Below, one piece after another: positions 37,861 to 46,234 of a stretch of 46,318 bases of DNA. Made by a program: the position numbers and the translations under genes. The notes beneath the pieces were generated by a model. The model was not told the DNA's origin, did no database searches, and saw only the letters and a list, made by a program, of their open reading frames with translations. The DNA is from Maritimibacter harenae. Its GTDB lineage: Bacteria > Pseudomonadota > Alphaproteobacteria > Rhodobacterales > Rhodobacteraceae. Location of the stretch: assembly GCF_009882975.1 (NCBI RefSeq), contig NZ_WTUX01000021.1:14786-61103 (forward strand), given 5' to 3'. How positions within the stretch are numbered: the stretch's first letter is position 1; each line of letters opens with the position of its first letter.

Positions 37861-39165
37861 ATGCCGGTTTTCCTGAACACCAAGGACGCGGATTTCGAGT
37901 CCGCTTTCCAGGCGCTGCTGGGCGCCAAACGTGAAGACAGCCCCGACGTGGACGATACCGTCGCCGCGATCATCAAGGACGTGCGCGACCGGGGCGACGC
38001 GGCGGTGATCGAGCTCACCTCGAAATTCGACCGCCAGGACCTGACCGCCGATACGCTGCGCGTGAGCGAGGACGAGATCGAGGCGGAATGCGCCAAGGTG
38101 CCCGAAGACGCGCGCCGCGCGCTCGAGACTGCGGCCGAACGCATCCGGGCCTACCACGTGCGCCAGGTGCCCGAAGATCACAGCTGGACCGACCCCGAGG
38201 GGGCGACGCTGGGCTGGCGCTGGTCGCCGGTGTCGGCTGCGGGGCTCTACGTGCCCGGGGGCCTTGCCTCCTACCCGTCCTCGGTCCTGATGAACGCGGT
38301 GCCGGCCAAGGTGGCGGGCGTCGGGCGGCTTGTCGTGACCGTGCCCACGCCGGACGGGGTGATGAACCCGCTCGTTATGCTCGCCGCCCGGATCGCGGGC
38401 GTCGACGAGGTCTACCGCATCGGCGGTGCACAGGCGATCGCCGCCCTTGCCTACGGGACCGAGACAATCGCGCCGGTCGACAAGATCACCGGGCCGGGCA
38501 ACGCCTTCGTCGCCGCCGCCAAGCGCCGGGTCTTCGGCAAGGTGGGTATCGACATGATCGCGGGACCCTCCGAGATCCTCGTGATCGCCGACGGCGACAA
38601 CGACCCGGATTTCATCGCGCTCGACCTCATGAGCCAGGCGGAGCACGACGAAAGCGCCCAGTCGATCCTGATCACCGATGACGCGGATTTCGGCCGCGCG
38701 GTGGCCGAGGCGGTCGACAAGCGCCTTGAAACCCTGGAGCGGCGCGCCATCGCCGGGGCGAGTTGGCGCGATTTCGGCGCGATCATCACCGTGCGCGACC
38801 TCGACGAAGCCGCGCGCCTGTCCGATCGGATCGCGCCGGAGCACCTCGAGCTTTGCGTGGCCGATGCCGAGGGGCTGTCGGACAAGATCACCCACGCGGG
38901 CGCCATCTTCCTGGGGCAATACACGCCCGAAGCGATCGGCGATTACGTGGGAGGCCCGAACCACGTGCTGCCCACCGCCCGCTCGGCGCGTTTTTCCTCG
39001 GGGCTCTCGGTGCTCGACTTCATGAAGCGCACCACCCTGTCGCGCATGACACCCGGGGCGCTGAAGGCGATCGGCCCGGCGGCCGAAACGCTGGCGCAGG
39101 CCGAAAGCCTCGAGGCGCACGGGCTGTCGGTGCGCGCCCGGCTGGACCGGCTGAACGAGAGCTGA
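37861..39165 (+). CDS. hisD: Histidinol dehydrogenase
   Basis: 434 residues. The last two oxidations of histidine synthesis (L-histidinol to L-histidine, NAD+ and Zn2+ dependent). GLYVPGGLASYPSSVLMNAVPA, KITGPGNAFVAAAKRRVFG, GPSEILVIADG, SQAEHDESAQ and the APEHLELCV motif with the catalytic Glu-His are all present. It starts four bases after the DUF2948 stop. Confidence 0.97.
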   Translation: MPVFLNTKDADFESAFQALLGAKREDSPDVDDTVAAIIKDVRDRGDAAVIELTSKFDRQDLTADTLRVSEDEIEAECAKVPEDARRALETAAERIRAYHVRQVPEDHSWTDPEGATLGWRWSPVSAAGLYVPGGLASYPSSVLMNAVPAKVAGVGRLVVTVPTPDGVMNPLVMLAARIAGVDEVYRIGGAQAIAALAYGTETIAPVDKITGPGNAFVAAAKRRVFGKVGIDMIAGPSEILVIADGDNDPDFIALDLMSQAEHDESAQSILITDDADFGRAVAEAVDKRLETLERRAIAGASWRDFGAIITVRDLDEAARLSDRIAPEHLELCVADAEGLSDKITHAGAIFLGQYTPEAIGDYVGGPNHVLPTARSARFSSGLSVLDFMKRTTLSRMTPGALKAIGPAAETLAQAESLEAHGLSVRARLDRLNES

Positions 39166-39248
39166 AGCCCGGCCCCCGATGCCCGTGTTCATGAATTGCC
39201 GCGCCCCGCGGCTTCCTATATCCCTGAGCGAAAGAAAGACGGGATCCC

Positions 39249-39725
39249 ATGAACCGCATCACCAAGATCGAGATTGACGACACCGGCCTTGCCGCGCCCA
39301 CCCCGGCCATCGAGCAGGAGCGCAAGGTCGCCGTCTTCGATCTGCTGGAAGACAACAGCTTCGCCCCCGTCGCGCGCGACGGGCAGACGCTGCCCGACGG
39401 CCCATACGAGCTCAACCTCGCGATCCGCAACAAGCGGCTGGTCATGACCATCTCGACCGAGGGCGGACGCGAGGCGGGCGAAATCCACCTGTCGCTGGGG
39501 CCGTTCCGCCAGGTGGTGAAGGACTACTTCCAAATCTGCGAAAGCTACTTCGACGCGGTGAAGAAGCTACCCCCGGGGCAGATCGAGGCCATCGACATGG
39601 CCCGGCGCGGCATCCACAACGAAGGGGCGCGGGTCCTGATGGAGCGGCTCGAGGGCAAGGCCGAACTGGACATCGACACGGCGCGGCGGCTCTTCACCCT
39701 GATCTGCGTACTGCACTGGGGATAA
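39249..39725 (+). CDS. UPF0262 family protein
   Basis: 158 residues matching the UPF0262 family: ERKVAVFDLLEDNSF at the start, YELNLAIRNKRLVMTISTE, SLGPFRQVVKDYFQICESYFDA, and DMARRGIHNEGARVLMERLEGK near the end. The function is unknown, but the gene is regularly coded after hisD in alphaproteobacteria. AAAGAAAG lies upstream of the ATG. Confidence 0.93.
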   Translation: MNRITKIEIDDTGLAAPTPAIEQERKVAVFDLLEDNSFAPVARDGQTLPDGPYELNLAIRNKRLVMTISTEGGREAGEIHLSLGPFRQVVKDYFQICESYFDAVKKLPPGQIEAIDMARRGIHNEGARVLMERLEGKAELDIDTARRLFTLICVLHWG

Positions 39726-39731
39726 GCCAGG

Positions 39732-40193
39732 GTGGTCGCCAGCATACCCCAATCGGTGCTGTTCTGCTGCGACCACAATGCCGTTCGGTCCCCGATGGCC
39801 GAAGGCATGATGAAGAAGTATTACGGCGACACGGTCTACGTCCAATCGGCGGGGGTTAAGAGCGAGATGGAAATCGACGGGTTCTCGATCGCGGTCTGCG
39901 AGGAAATCGGGGTGCCCCTGTCCAACCATCGTGCGCGCAGTTTCGACGAGATGCAGGAATGGGGCGACGACCTGTCGGCCTATGACCTGATCGTGGCGTT
40001 GAGCCCGGCGAGCCAGCGCAAGGTGCTGGACCTGACGCGTTACAACCACCTGGACGTGGAATACTGGCCGGTGATGGACCCCACGGGGCTCGGCACCAAG
40101 CGCGAGGAAAAGCTGGCCGCCTACCGGCAGGCGCGCGACCAGATCCGCGAGCGCATGATCTCGCGTTTCGGGCCGCCGCGGGGTGGCACCTGA
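39732..40193 (+). CDS. Low-molecular-weight phosphatase family protein
   Basis: 153 residues with the LMW protein-tyrosine-phosphatase/arsenate-reductase fold. The P-loop is Cys13-x5-Arg19-Ser (FCCDHNAVRSPMAEG), and an Asp-Pro pair (YWPVMDPTG) supplies the general acid. It begins with GTG six bases after the UPF0262 stop. It may dephosphorylate a tyrosine or act on arsenate; the P-loop His and Asn are unusual compared with the common CxGNxCRS. Confidence 0.88.
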   Translation: MVASIPQSVLFCCDHNAVRSPMAEGMMKKYYGDTVYVQSAGVKSEMEIDGFSIAVCEEIGVPLSNHRARSFDEMQEWGDDLSAYDLIVALSPASQRKVLDLTRYNHLDVEYWPVMDPTGLGTKREEKLAAYRQARDQIRERMISRFGPPRGGT

Positions 40194-40642
40194 TGAGCGT
40201 CGCGACGGAGACCGACTTCCGCGACGCCGCGCGCACCGCCTGCATCGCGGTCTGCGCCGGGGATTGGGCGCGGCTCGAAACCGTGATGCGGCCCGACGCC
40301 GTGTTGCAGATCACCGAGGATGCCTACCTCTCCGGCATCGCGACGATGGCGCCCTATTTCGAGCATTACCTGGAATATTACCGTCTGACCCTGCCGCGGC
40401 TGGACGTGATCTGCGACGGCATGGAGGCGGCGGTCGAGGCGACCCTCCGGCTCGAATACGTGAAGGACAAGCCCGGCCTGCCCGCAAGCTCCGGGCAAGT
40501 CACGGAGATACCCATCGGGGTCTTCTTCACCTTCGCCGGCACGCGCATCGTGAAAGGACGCGTGTTCTATTCGCTCGACGACTGGATGGAGCTTTTCGCC
40601 GATCCGGTCGCGGGCCGGACCGCCGGGGAGGAAGCACCATGA
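40193..40642 (+). CDS. NTF2-like (SnoaL-type) protein 1
   Basis: 149 residues. The helix DAARTACIAVCAGDWARLETVM is followed by a curved sheet (AVLQITEDAYLSG, FTFAGTRIVKGRVFY), the NTF2/SnoaL-like cone fold, which can be an enzyme or a ligand binder. The ATG shares one base with the previous stop. It starts a four-gene accessory block between the LMW phosphatase and infA. Confidence 0.75.
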   Translation: MSVATETDFRDAARTACIAVCAGDWARLETVMRPDAVLQITEDAYLSGIATMAPYFEHYLEYYRLTLPRLDVICDGMEAAVEATLRLEYVKDKPGLPASSGQVTEIPIGVFFTFAGTRIVKGRVFYSLDDWMELFADPVAGRTAGEEAP

Positions 40643-41028
40643 CGCGCGAAACCGGCGACCTTGTGCTCACCGCCTTCAATGCCCGCGACTGGGACAATGT
40701 CGTGGCGCGGTTCGCGCCCGACGGCCTTTTTTACCTTGGGCCCTGCGCTCCCTGCCAGGGACACACCGCGATCCGCAAACTGCTCGACGCCTTCGGCGCG
40801 GCCTATGACATCCGGATCAGGCATTGGTCCCACATCGTCGACGGCAACCGGCTGGCGACTCAGGCGGGCGCCCGGATCACCTACAAGCGTACGGTCGAAG
40901 GGCTGCCCGAGGCGCGCGGCCAGACCATCGACATGCCCTTCGCCACCTTCCTCACCCTGACCGACGACCGTGTGTCGCACTTCCGGGTGATCTTTTCGCC
41001 GGTCCAGTGGCGCAACGCGATCGCATGA
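40639..41028 (+). CDS. NTF2-like (SnoaL-type) protein 2
   Basis: 129 residues of the same fold as the gene before: DLVLTAFNARDWDNVVARFAPDGLFYLG, HTAIRKLLDAFGAAYDIRIR, and FATFLTLTDDRVSHFRVIFS. Two Cys in LGPCAPCQG lie near the expected active-site mouth. The pair may have arisen by duplication or may form a heterodimer. ATGA overlaps on both sides show co-translation with protein 1 and the GNAT. Confidence 0.75.
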   Translation: MTRETGDLVLTAFNARDWDNVVARFAPDGLFYLGPCAPCQGHTAIRKLLDAFGAAYDIRIRHWSHIVDGNRLATQAGARITYKRTVEGLPEARGQTIDMPFATFLTLTDDRVSHFRVIFSPVQWRNAIA

Positions 41029-41612
41029 CCGTGGTCTACGAGACGCATACCGGCGACGCGGTCGGCCATGTGCTCGACGACGTGGCCCGGCTGCGAATCG
41101 CGGTGTTTCGCGACTGGCCCTATCTCTACGACGGGGACCTCGCCTATGAACGCGACTACCTCGCCGAGTTCGCGACCTCCCCCGGCGCGATCGTCGTGAC
41201 CGCCCGCGATGGGGCCCGAATCGTTGGCGCCGCGACCGGCTCGCCGCTCGCCGATCATGCCGAGGATTTCGCGGACGCCTTCGCGGGCAGCGGGATCGAC
41301 ATCGGCGACGTGTTCTATTGCGCGGAATCGGTGCTCCTGCCCGACTACCGCGGACAGGGTGCCGGGCACCGCTTCTTCCACCTGCGCGAAGCACAGGGCC
41401 GGGCCTTGGGGGCCACCTACTGCGCTTTTTGCGCCGTGGTCCGGCCCGAGGATCACCCGGCGCGGCCGACCGGCTACGTGCCCCTCGACGGATTCTGGAA
41501 AAAGCGTGGATATGACAAGCTCTCGGGCGCTGTGGCCCATTTTTCATGGCAAGATGTTGGAAAAGGACAAGCCGATGCAAAGCCCCTGCAGGTCTGGATC
41601 CGCCGCCTCTGA
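41025..41612 (+). CDS. GNAT family N-acetyltransferase
   Basis: 195 residues. Acetyl-CoA binding is shown by LLPDYRGQGAGHRFF (Arg109-Gly-Gln-Gly-Ala-Gly) after the strand DVFYCAESVL. The N-terminal half has ARLRIAVFRDWPYLYDGD, and the C-terminal half has VPLDGFWKKRGYDK. Enzymes of this group are often coded beside or fused to a nitrilase-superfamily hydrolase, as here, which suggests a pathway acting on an amine or amide substrate. The substrate is unknown. Confidence 0.83.
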   Translation: MTVVYETHTGDAVGHVLDDVARLRIAVFRDWPYLYDGDLAYERDYLAEFATSPGAIVVTARDGARIVGAATGSPLADHAEDFADAFAGSGIDIGDVFYCAESVLLPDYRGQGAGHRFFHLREAQGRALGATYCAFCAVVRPEDHPARPTGYVPLDGFWKKRGYDKLSGAVAHFSWQDVGKGQADAKPLQVWIRRL

Positions 41613-41642
41613 GCCGCGTCGGACGGGTCGAAAGGCCGGCCC

Positions 41643-42518
41643 ATGAAGATCGCGACCGCCTGTTACCCGGTGGGCAGCCCCCGCGGCTGGTCCGAATGGG
41701 AGGACAAGGTCACCCACTGGGTCGAAGAGGCGCGGGCCGACCTACTCGTCTTCCCCGAGTACGGCGCGATGGAGCTCGCCGCCATGACCGGTGCGCGCGG
41801 GCTTCAGGCCGAGATGGCGGCGGTATCTGACGCCCTGCCCCGCGCCTGGGAGGTCTGGGGGCAGTTGGCACAGTCCCACGCGGTCCACATCCTGGCCCCT
41901 TCCGGCCCGGTCCTGACCAAGGCGGGACCGGTCAACCGCGCCATGTTCTTCGCCCCCTCTGGCGCATCGCAGGCCCATGACAAGCAGGTCATGACGCCTT
42001 GGGAGCGCGCGCCGATGGGCTGCGTGCCGGGGGCGCCGCCAGTCCTCATGCAAACGACGCTGGGGCGCATCGGGGTGCAGGTCTGCTATGACGGCGAATT
42101 CCCCCTGGCCACGCGGGCGATGGCCGAAGCGGGGCTCGACATCCTGCTGGTTCCCTCGCAGACGGAAACGGTGCACGGATACAACCGCGTGCGGATCGGC
42201 GCGCAGGCCCGCGCGCTGGAAGCGCAATGCTTCAGCGTGCAATCGCCCACGCAGGGCCGAAGCGAGTGGTCCGAGGTGGTGGACGTGAACGCGGGCGCCG
42301 CGGGCATTTTCGCCCCGCCCGACACGGGCTTCCCCCCCGATGGTGTGCTGGCGATGGGCGCGATGGACACCCCCGGCTGGACCCGCGCCGATGCCGACCT
42401 CGAGCGCCTGCGCGCGGCGCGCGCAGGCGGGGGCGTGCGGGGGCGCGCGGACTGGCCCACCCAGTTCGGCGCGACGGCCTGCGCCCTGCCGCCGGTGGAA
42501 CTTGTCGATCTGACGTGA
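41643..42518 (+). CDS. Carbon-nitrogen hydrolase (nitrilase superfamily)
   Basis: 291 residues with the catalytic triad Glu39 (LLVFPEYGAMEL), Lys114 (AHDKQVMTPWE) and Cys148 (GVQVCYDGEFPLATR). It should hydrolyse an amide or nitrile C-N bond in the cytoplasm. It follows the GNAT by 30 bases and closes the accessory block. It could act on the product or precursor of the GNAT. Substrate unknown. Confidence 0.9.
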   Translation: MKIATACYPVGSPRGWSEWEDKVTHWVEEARADLLVFPEYGAMELAAMTGARGLQAEMAAVSDALPRAWEVWGQLAQSHAVHILAPSGPVLTKAGPVNRAMFFAPSGASQAHDKQVMTPWERAPMGCVPGAPPVLMQTTLGRIGVQVCYDGEFPLATRAMAEAGLDILLVPSQTETVHGYNRVRIGAQARALEAQCFSVQSPTQGRSEWSEVVDVNAGAAGIFAPPDTGFPPDGVLAMGAMDTPGWTRADADLERLRAARAGGGVRGRADWPTQFGATACALPPVELVDLT

Positions 42519-42596
42519 ATTGGACTTGATAAATTGGGAGTTTCGGCCCATTTAGAGCGCACCCACGAAGGGTGGGTGACCAAATATGGAGTGACC

Positions 42597-42815
42597 ATGG
42601 CCAAGGAAGAACTGCTCGAATTTCCCGGCGTCGTGAAGGAACTCCTGCCGAATGCGACGTTTCGGGTCGAGCTGGAAAACGGCCATGAAATCATCGCACA
42701 CACGGCAGGCAAGATGCGCAAGAATCGCATCCGCGTCCTTGCTGGCGACAAAGTTCAGGTCGAAATGACCCCCTATGATCTGACAAAGGGTCGGATCAAT
42801 TACCGCTTCAAGTAA
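42597..42815 (+). CDS. infA: Translation initiation factor IF-1
   Basis: 72 residues, the normal length, covering the OB fold: [62 protein letters not shown]. Binds the A site of the 30S subunit at initiation. GGAG lies just before the ATG at 42597. A small stem (CACCCA/TGGGTG, 42560-42578) is in its leader. Its last 17 bases overlap the likely start of maf. Confidence 0.97.
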   Translation: MAKEELLEFPGVVKELLPNATFRVELENGHEIIAHTAGKMRKNRIRVLAGDKVQVEMTPYDLTKGRINYRFK

Positions 42816-43395
42816 GCCCCGGCTCATCCTCGGATCCGGGTCTCCACGGCGTGCCGAGCTGATCGGCACGCTGGGGATCACGGCCGACGAGGTGCGCCCG
42901 CCGGATGTCGACGAAACGCCCCTCAAGGGCGAGCTTCCGCGCGCCTACTGCGCCCGCGTCACGCGGGCCAAGGCGGAAGCGATGCAGGTGAACCCCGGCG
43001 AAATCGCGCTTTGCGCGGATACCACCGTGTCGCTCGGACGCCGGATCATGGGCAAGCCCGCCGACGCGGGCGAAGCGGCCGAATTCCTCTACCTGCTGTC
43101 CGGACGCCGTCACAAGGTGATCACCTGTGTCGCCGTGCGCACGCCCGACCAACTGTGGGAGCGCGAGGTCGTGACCACCGTGAAGATGAAGCGGCTCTCG
43201 GACGAAGACGTGAACGCCTACCTCGCCAGCGGCGACTGGGAGGGCAAGGCGGGCGCCTATGCCATCCAGGGTCCGGCCGGCGCCTTCGTACCGTGGATCC
43301 AGGGCAGCTATACCGCGGTGATGGGCCTGCCCGTCGCCGAAACCGCCGCGCTGCTGACCGCCGCCGGCTATCCCGTTTACGGAGACTGGGCATGA
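42799..43395 (+). CDS. maf: Maf family nucleotide pyrophosphatase with non-canonical start
   Basis: About 198 residues. The family start [16 protein letters not shown] is coded from 42820 on, before any ATG, GTG or TTG in frame. The first normal start (GTG, 42892) would remove the essential SGSPRR substrate-binding loop. The only rare start with a Shine-Dalgarno-like AAAGGG upstream is ATT at 42799, overlapping the infA end. Later motifs are [29 protein letters not shown], and [26 protein letters not shown]. It hydrolyses non-canonical NTPs. ATC at 42826 is the other rare candidate. The 3' end overlaps the RNase start. Confidence 0.7.
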   Translation: MTASSKPRLILGSGSPRRAELIGTLGITADEVRPPDVDETPLKGELPRAYCARVTRAKAEAMQVNPGEIALCADTTVSLGRRIMGKPADAGEAAEFLYLLSGRRHKVITCVAVRTPDQLWEREVVTTVKMKRLSDEDVNAYLASGDWEGKAGAYAIQGPAGAFVPWIQGSYTAVMGLPVAETAALLTAAGYPVYGDWA

Positions 43396-44417
43396 AGGGC
43401 ACCGTCGTCGCGTTGGACGAAATCGACGGGCGGCGCGCCGCCGCGCATATCGTCGACGGTGTGCTGGACGATCTGCTGATCGACCCGGTCGAGGCCCCCG
43501 GCCCCGCCCCCGGCGCGATCTACCGCGGCATCTGCGGGCGCCCGATGAAGGGCCAGGGCGGCATGTTCATCGACCTGGGCGATGGGCACGGGTTCCTGCG
43601 CCAGGCCAAGGGTCTGACCCCCGGTGACCCGATCCTCGTGCAGGTGACGGGCTGGCCGGACGAGGGCAAGGCGCCGGCGCTGACCACCCGACTCCTGTTC
43701 AAATCACGCCACGCGATCGTCACGCCCGAGGCCCCCGGCATCAACGTGTCGCGCCAGATCCGCGACGAGGAAGACCGGGTCCGGCTGCTCGAAATCGCGT
43801 CCGAGATGATGGAAGGGTCGGAGCACGGCCTGATCCTGCGCTCGAACGCCGCCGGGGCCGAAGACGGTGAGATCGCCGAGAACATCGCCGAAATGCGCGC
43901 ATTGGCCGACGCCGTCCTGGGCGACGCGACCGGGACCAAGCCCGAGCTGCTGGTCGACGGCCCGGACGCGCATCTTGCCGCCTGGCGCGACTGGCCCACG
44001 CCGGACCTGCTGGCCGACGCGCCCGGCAGCTTCGACGACCACGGCGTTCACGACCTCATCTCGGCCACGCTGGCCACGCGCCAGGGGCTGGGCTCCGAAG
44101 GCTATGCCTTCATCGAACCCACCCGCGCGCTGGTCGCGGTGGACGTGAACACCGGCGGCGACGGCTCTCCGGCCGCCGGGCTCAAGGCCAACATCGCGCT
44201 CGCACGCGCCCTGCCCCGGCTCCTGCGGTGCCGCGGGCTTGGCGGCCAGATCACGCTCGACCTCGCGCCCATGCCCAAGAAGGACCGGCGCCAGTTCGAA
44301 CAGGTCCTGCGCGCCGCCTTCAAGCGCGACGGAATCGAAACGGTCCTTGCGGGCTGGACGCCGCTTGGCCATTTTGAGCTGCAACGCAAGCGAGACCGAC
44401 TGACCGTGGAGCTGTGA
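43392..44417 (+). CDS. Ribonuclease E/G family protein (short form)
   Basis: 341 residues. The S1-like RNA-binding part is near 40-90 ([21 protein letters not shown]), followed by the [15 protein letters not shown] motif and the catalytic core with metal-binding Asp in [15 protein letters not shown] and [15 protein letters not shown]. It lacks the CPxC zinc link and the long C-terminal scaffold of RNase E; it is the short RNase G-like form found after maf in Rhodobacterales. Likely role in rRNA or mRNA processing. Overlaps maf by ATGA and is followed by yacG. Confidence 0.88.
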   Translation: MKGTVVALDEIDGRRAAAHIVDGVLDDLLIDPVEAPGPAPGAIYRGICGRPMKGQGGMFIDLGDGHGFLRQAKGLTPGDPILVQVTGWPDEGKAPALTTRLLFKSRHAIVTPEAPGINVSRQIRDEEDRVRLLEIASEMMEGSEHGLILRSNAAGAEDGEIAENIAEMRALADAVLGDATGTKPELLVDGPDAHLAAWRDWPTPDLLADAPGSFDDHGVHDLISATLATRQGLGSEGYAFIEPTRALVAVDVNTGGDGSPAAGLKANIALARALPRLLRCRGLGGQITLDLAPMPKKDRRQFEQVLRAAFKRDGIETVLAGWTPLGHFELQRKRDRLTVEL

Positions 44418-44599
44418 TGGCCTGCCCGATCTGCGCCCGAGAGACCGATCCGAAGTACCGCCCGTTCTGTTCGCGCCGCTGCGCGGACGTGGACCTGGGC
44501 AAGTGGTTGAAGGGGTCCTACGCGATCCCCTCGACCGATCCGGAGGACGTCGAGGAGGCGCTCGACACCCTCGAACGGGACCCCCCGAAACCGCACTGA
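44417..44599 (+). CDS. yacG: DNA gyrase inhibitor YacG
   Basis: 60 residues with one zinc site: Cys in ACPICARETD and FCSRRCADVDLGKWLKGSYAIP, the exact YacG pattern. It binds GyrB and inhibits gyrase in characterised relatives. The ATG at 44417 uses the last base of the RNase stop. Last gene of the murA-to-yacG run. Confidence 0.95.
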   Translation: MACPICARETDPKYRPFCSRRCADVDLGKWLKGSYAIPSTDPEDVEEALDTLERDPPKPH

Positions 44600-44680
44600 T
44601 TTTTTTGCGCGTTCCCCTCTGGACACTCCGCCCGCCCCCGACTAGAAAACGCCGACCCGAACGCGAAAGCGTTCACCCGT

Positions 44681-44755
44681 GCCCGGGTAGCTCAGGGGTA
44701 GAGCAGTGGATTGAAAATCCTCGTGTCGGTGGTTCGATTCCGCCCCCGGGCACCA
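44681..44755 (+). tRNA. tRNA-Phe (anticodon GAA)
   Basis: GCCCGGG acceptor, D arm AGCTCAGGGGTAGAGC, anticodon arm GTGGA-TTGAAAA-TCCTC with GAA (one U-U mismatch), T arm with GTTCGATTC and an encoded CCA. It marks the start of the insertion-sequence-rich region to the right. Confidence 0.96.
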
Positions 44756-45069
44756 CTATATCCAGTAAAAACTTTTAAATTCAGGCGTTTAGACGCATCG
44801 CCCAGCGGAACGTCCACCCTATAGCCCACCCAAGCATACTGTGCTTATCGTTTTCTCTGCCCTAACCAAGAGTAGGTGCCGTACCAGGCGTGGAAAGGCA
44901 GTCCTCGCAACGTAGCGACAGTTAGCAAAGCGAAGACGGCGCCGTGGTTTGACCATCTTTGGGTTGGCCTCGCACACACTACAACCCCAACCTTCCTGGA
45001 CGCGGTCGCGGAGGAATTTGTGGCGGCCCCCGGTGCGGGATCTTCTTTGAGGCGCCATTCTTCGCGACT
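44756..45069. other. Gap after tRNA-Phe, no intact gene
   Basis: This stretch is AT-richer than its surroundings at its start. The open frames on either strand show no recognisable protein. It is probably the remainder of the decayed IS6-type element or of older insertions. Confidence 0.5.
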
Positions 45070-45294
45070 TCACCCCCTTTTCTCAATCCGGCCTCTCAGA
45101 ATCTCGGTCGCGAACATTGGCCCGAACCTATGGCACCAGTACTGGACGGTCTCATGGCTCACGTTGCTCCCGCACTCATGGAGCAGGTCTTCCACATTGC
45201 GCAGCGAGAGCGGAAATCGAACGAACAGCATCACGGTCAACCGGATGATCTCAGGCGAAGTGTTGAAGTAGCGGAAGGGACTTGGCTGGGGCAT
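45070..45294 (-). pseudogene. IS6 family transposase, N-terminal remnant
   Basis: 75 codons giving the start of an IS6/IS26-type transposase: SPFRYFNTSPEIIRLTVMLF, then FPLSLRNVEDLLHECG and VSHETVQYWCHRFGPMFATEI, the helix-turn-helix and linker. The DDE catalytic domain is missing; the frame ends at a stop and nothing recognisable follows. No terminal repeats could be matched. Confidence 0.78.
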
Positions 45295-45410
45295 ACTCAG
45301 ACGCGTCTCAGCACCCTACCCCGCCTCAAGCCGAGGTCGTCTGACCGGCTCTTCGCAGCTGACCACGGACCGAAGCATGCTCCCCGAGAACCTCAGGACA
45401 GAGCCACAAG

Positions 45411-45599
45411 GTGGTAGCCGTACCTACCGAGCCAATCCAACCCAATCCTGACAACCTTCGCTACCCGCTGCGAACCGCGCAAGAGCCACACAGGGTTTTC
45501 ATCACAGCGGTCGCACGCAAGCTCGTCACGCTTACGAACGCGCTCTGCAATTCCCGCCTCAAATGGTCAATCAAGCCGCTTGAGAGATGCAGTTGCTAG
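45411..45599 (+). pseudogene. IS110 family transposase, C-terminal remnant
   Basis: About 40 codons at 45480-45599 read EPHRVFITAVARKLVTLTNALC, the conserved C-terminal end of Transposase_20 (IS110/IS116/IS902). The part before is not recognisable. It lies directly beside the end of the ArsR-rhodanese gene on the other strand. Confidence 0.65.
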
Positions 45600-46234
45600 C
45601 TCTCGGTTAACGTAACCGGCCACCCCTCTTCTCGCCATTCCGGCAGGCCACCCTCGAGGCGACGGGCACTGAGTCCGTGGCGACGCAATGCTGCAACGGC
45701 CTGGTGCGCGTAGACGCAATATGGGCCGCGGCAATAAGCGACGATCTCGGCATCGGCCGCGAGCGTGGTCAGAAGGTCGTCAAGGTCCGTCAGCGGGGTG
45801 TTGATGGCGCCTGGAATGTGACCAGCCGCGTATTCGTCAGCGGGCCGCACATCAAGGATCGTGACCGAGCCGTCCGCGAGTCGCTCCGCGAGGTCTGCCC
45901 GGCTGACAGGCTCGGGAAGATCTTCCCCGCCAGAAATCCCTCTCAGGATGCGCTCGACCTGTGCCAGGTTCCTTTCGGCCACGATGCGCAGGAGATCCAT
46001 AAGCTCAAGAGTCTTGGCGTCTGAAAGCCGGTAGATCACAGCCTTGCCGTCGCGCCTGCTCGTCACAAGGCCCGCCCGTCGCAGCTGCTGTAGGTGCTGC
46101 GAGCAATTGGCGAGGGACAGACCCGTCTTCTCGGCCAGCGCCTCCACGCCACGCTCACCCTGAGCCAACTGCTCGAGGATCGCGAGGCGCGCCGGCGCTG
46201 ACAGGGCCCGTGCGACCAGAGCGAATTCTGTCAA
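45596..46234 (-). CDS. ArsR family regulator with rhodanese domain, 5' end cut
   Basis: 212 residues. The ArsR winged helix comes first (ARALSAPARLAILEQLAQGE, LSLANCSQHLQQLRRAGLVTSR), then from about 115 a rhodanese domain with ILDVRPADEYAAGHIPGAINTP and the active loop CRGPYC. Such fusions likely sense sulfane sulfur, metals or redox state. The only start in reach is TTG at 46234, inside an insertion-element end. Compared with the usual family start (a few residues plus Leu-Tyr-x-x-Phe-Ala), about eight to ten residues have been lost or replaced. Confidence 0.85.
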   Translation of the reverse strand: MTEFALVARALSAPARLAILEQLAQGERGVEALAEKTGLSLANCSQHLQQLRRAGLVTSRRDGKAVIYRLSDAKTLELMDLLRIVAERNLAQVERILRGISGGEDLPEPVSRADLAERLADGSVTILDVRPADEYAAGHIPGAINTPLTDLDDLLTTLAADAEIVAYCRGPYCVYAHQAVAALRRHGLSARRLEGGLPEWREEGWPVTLTES

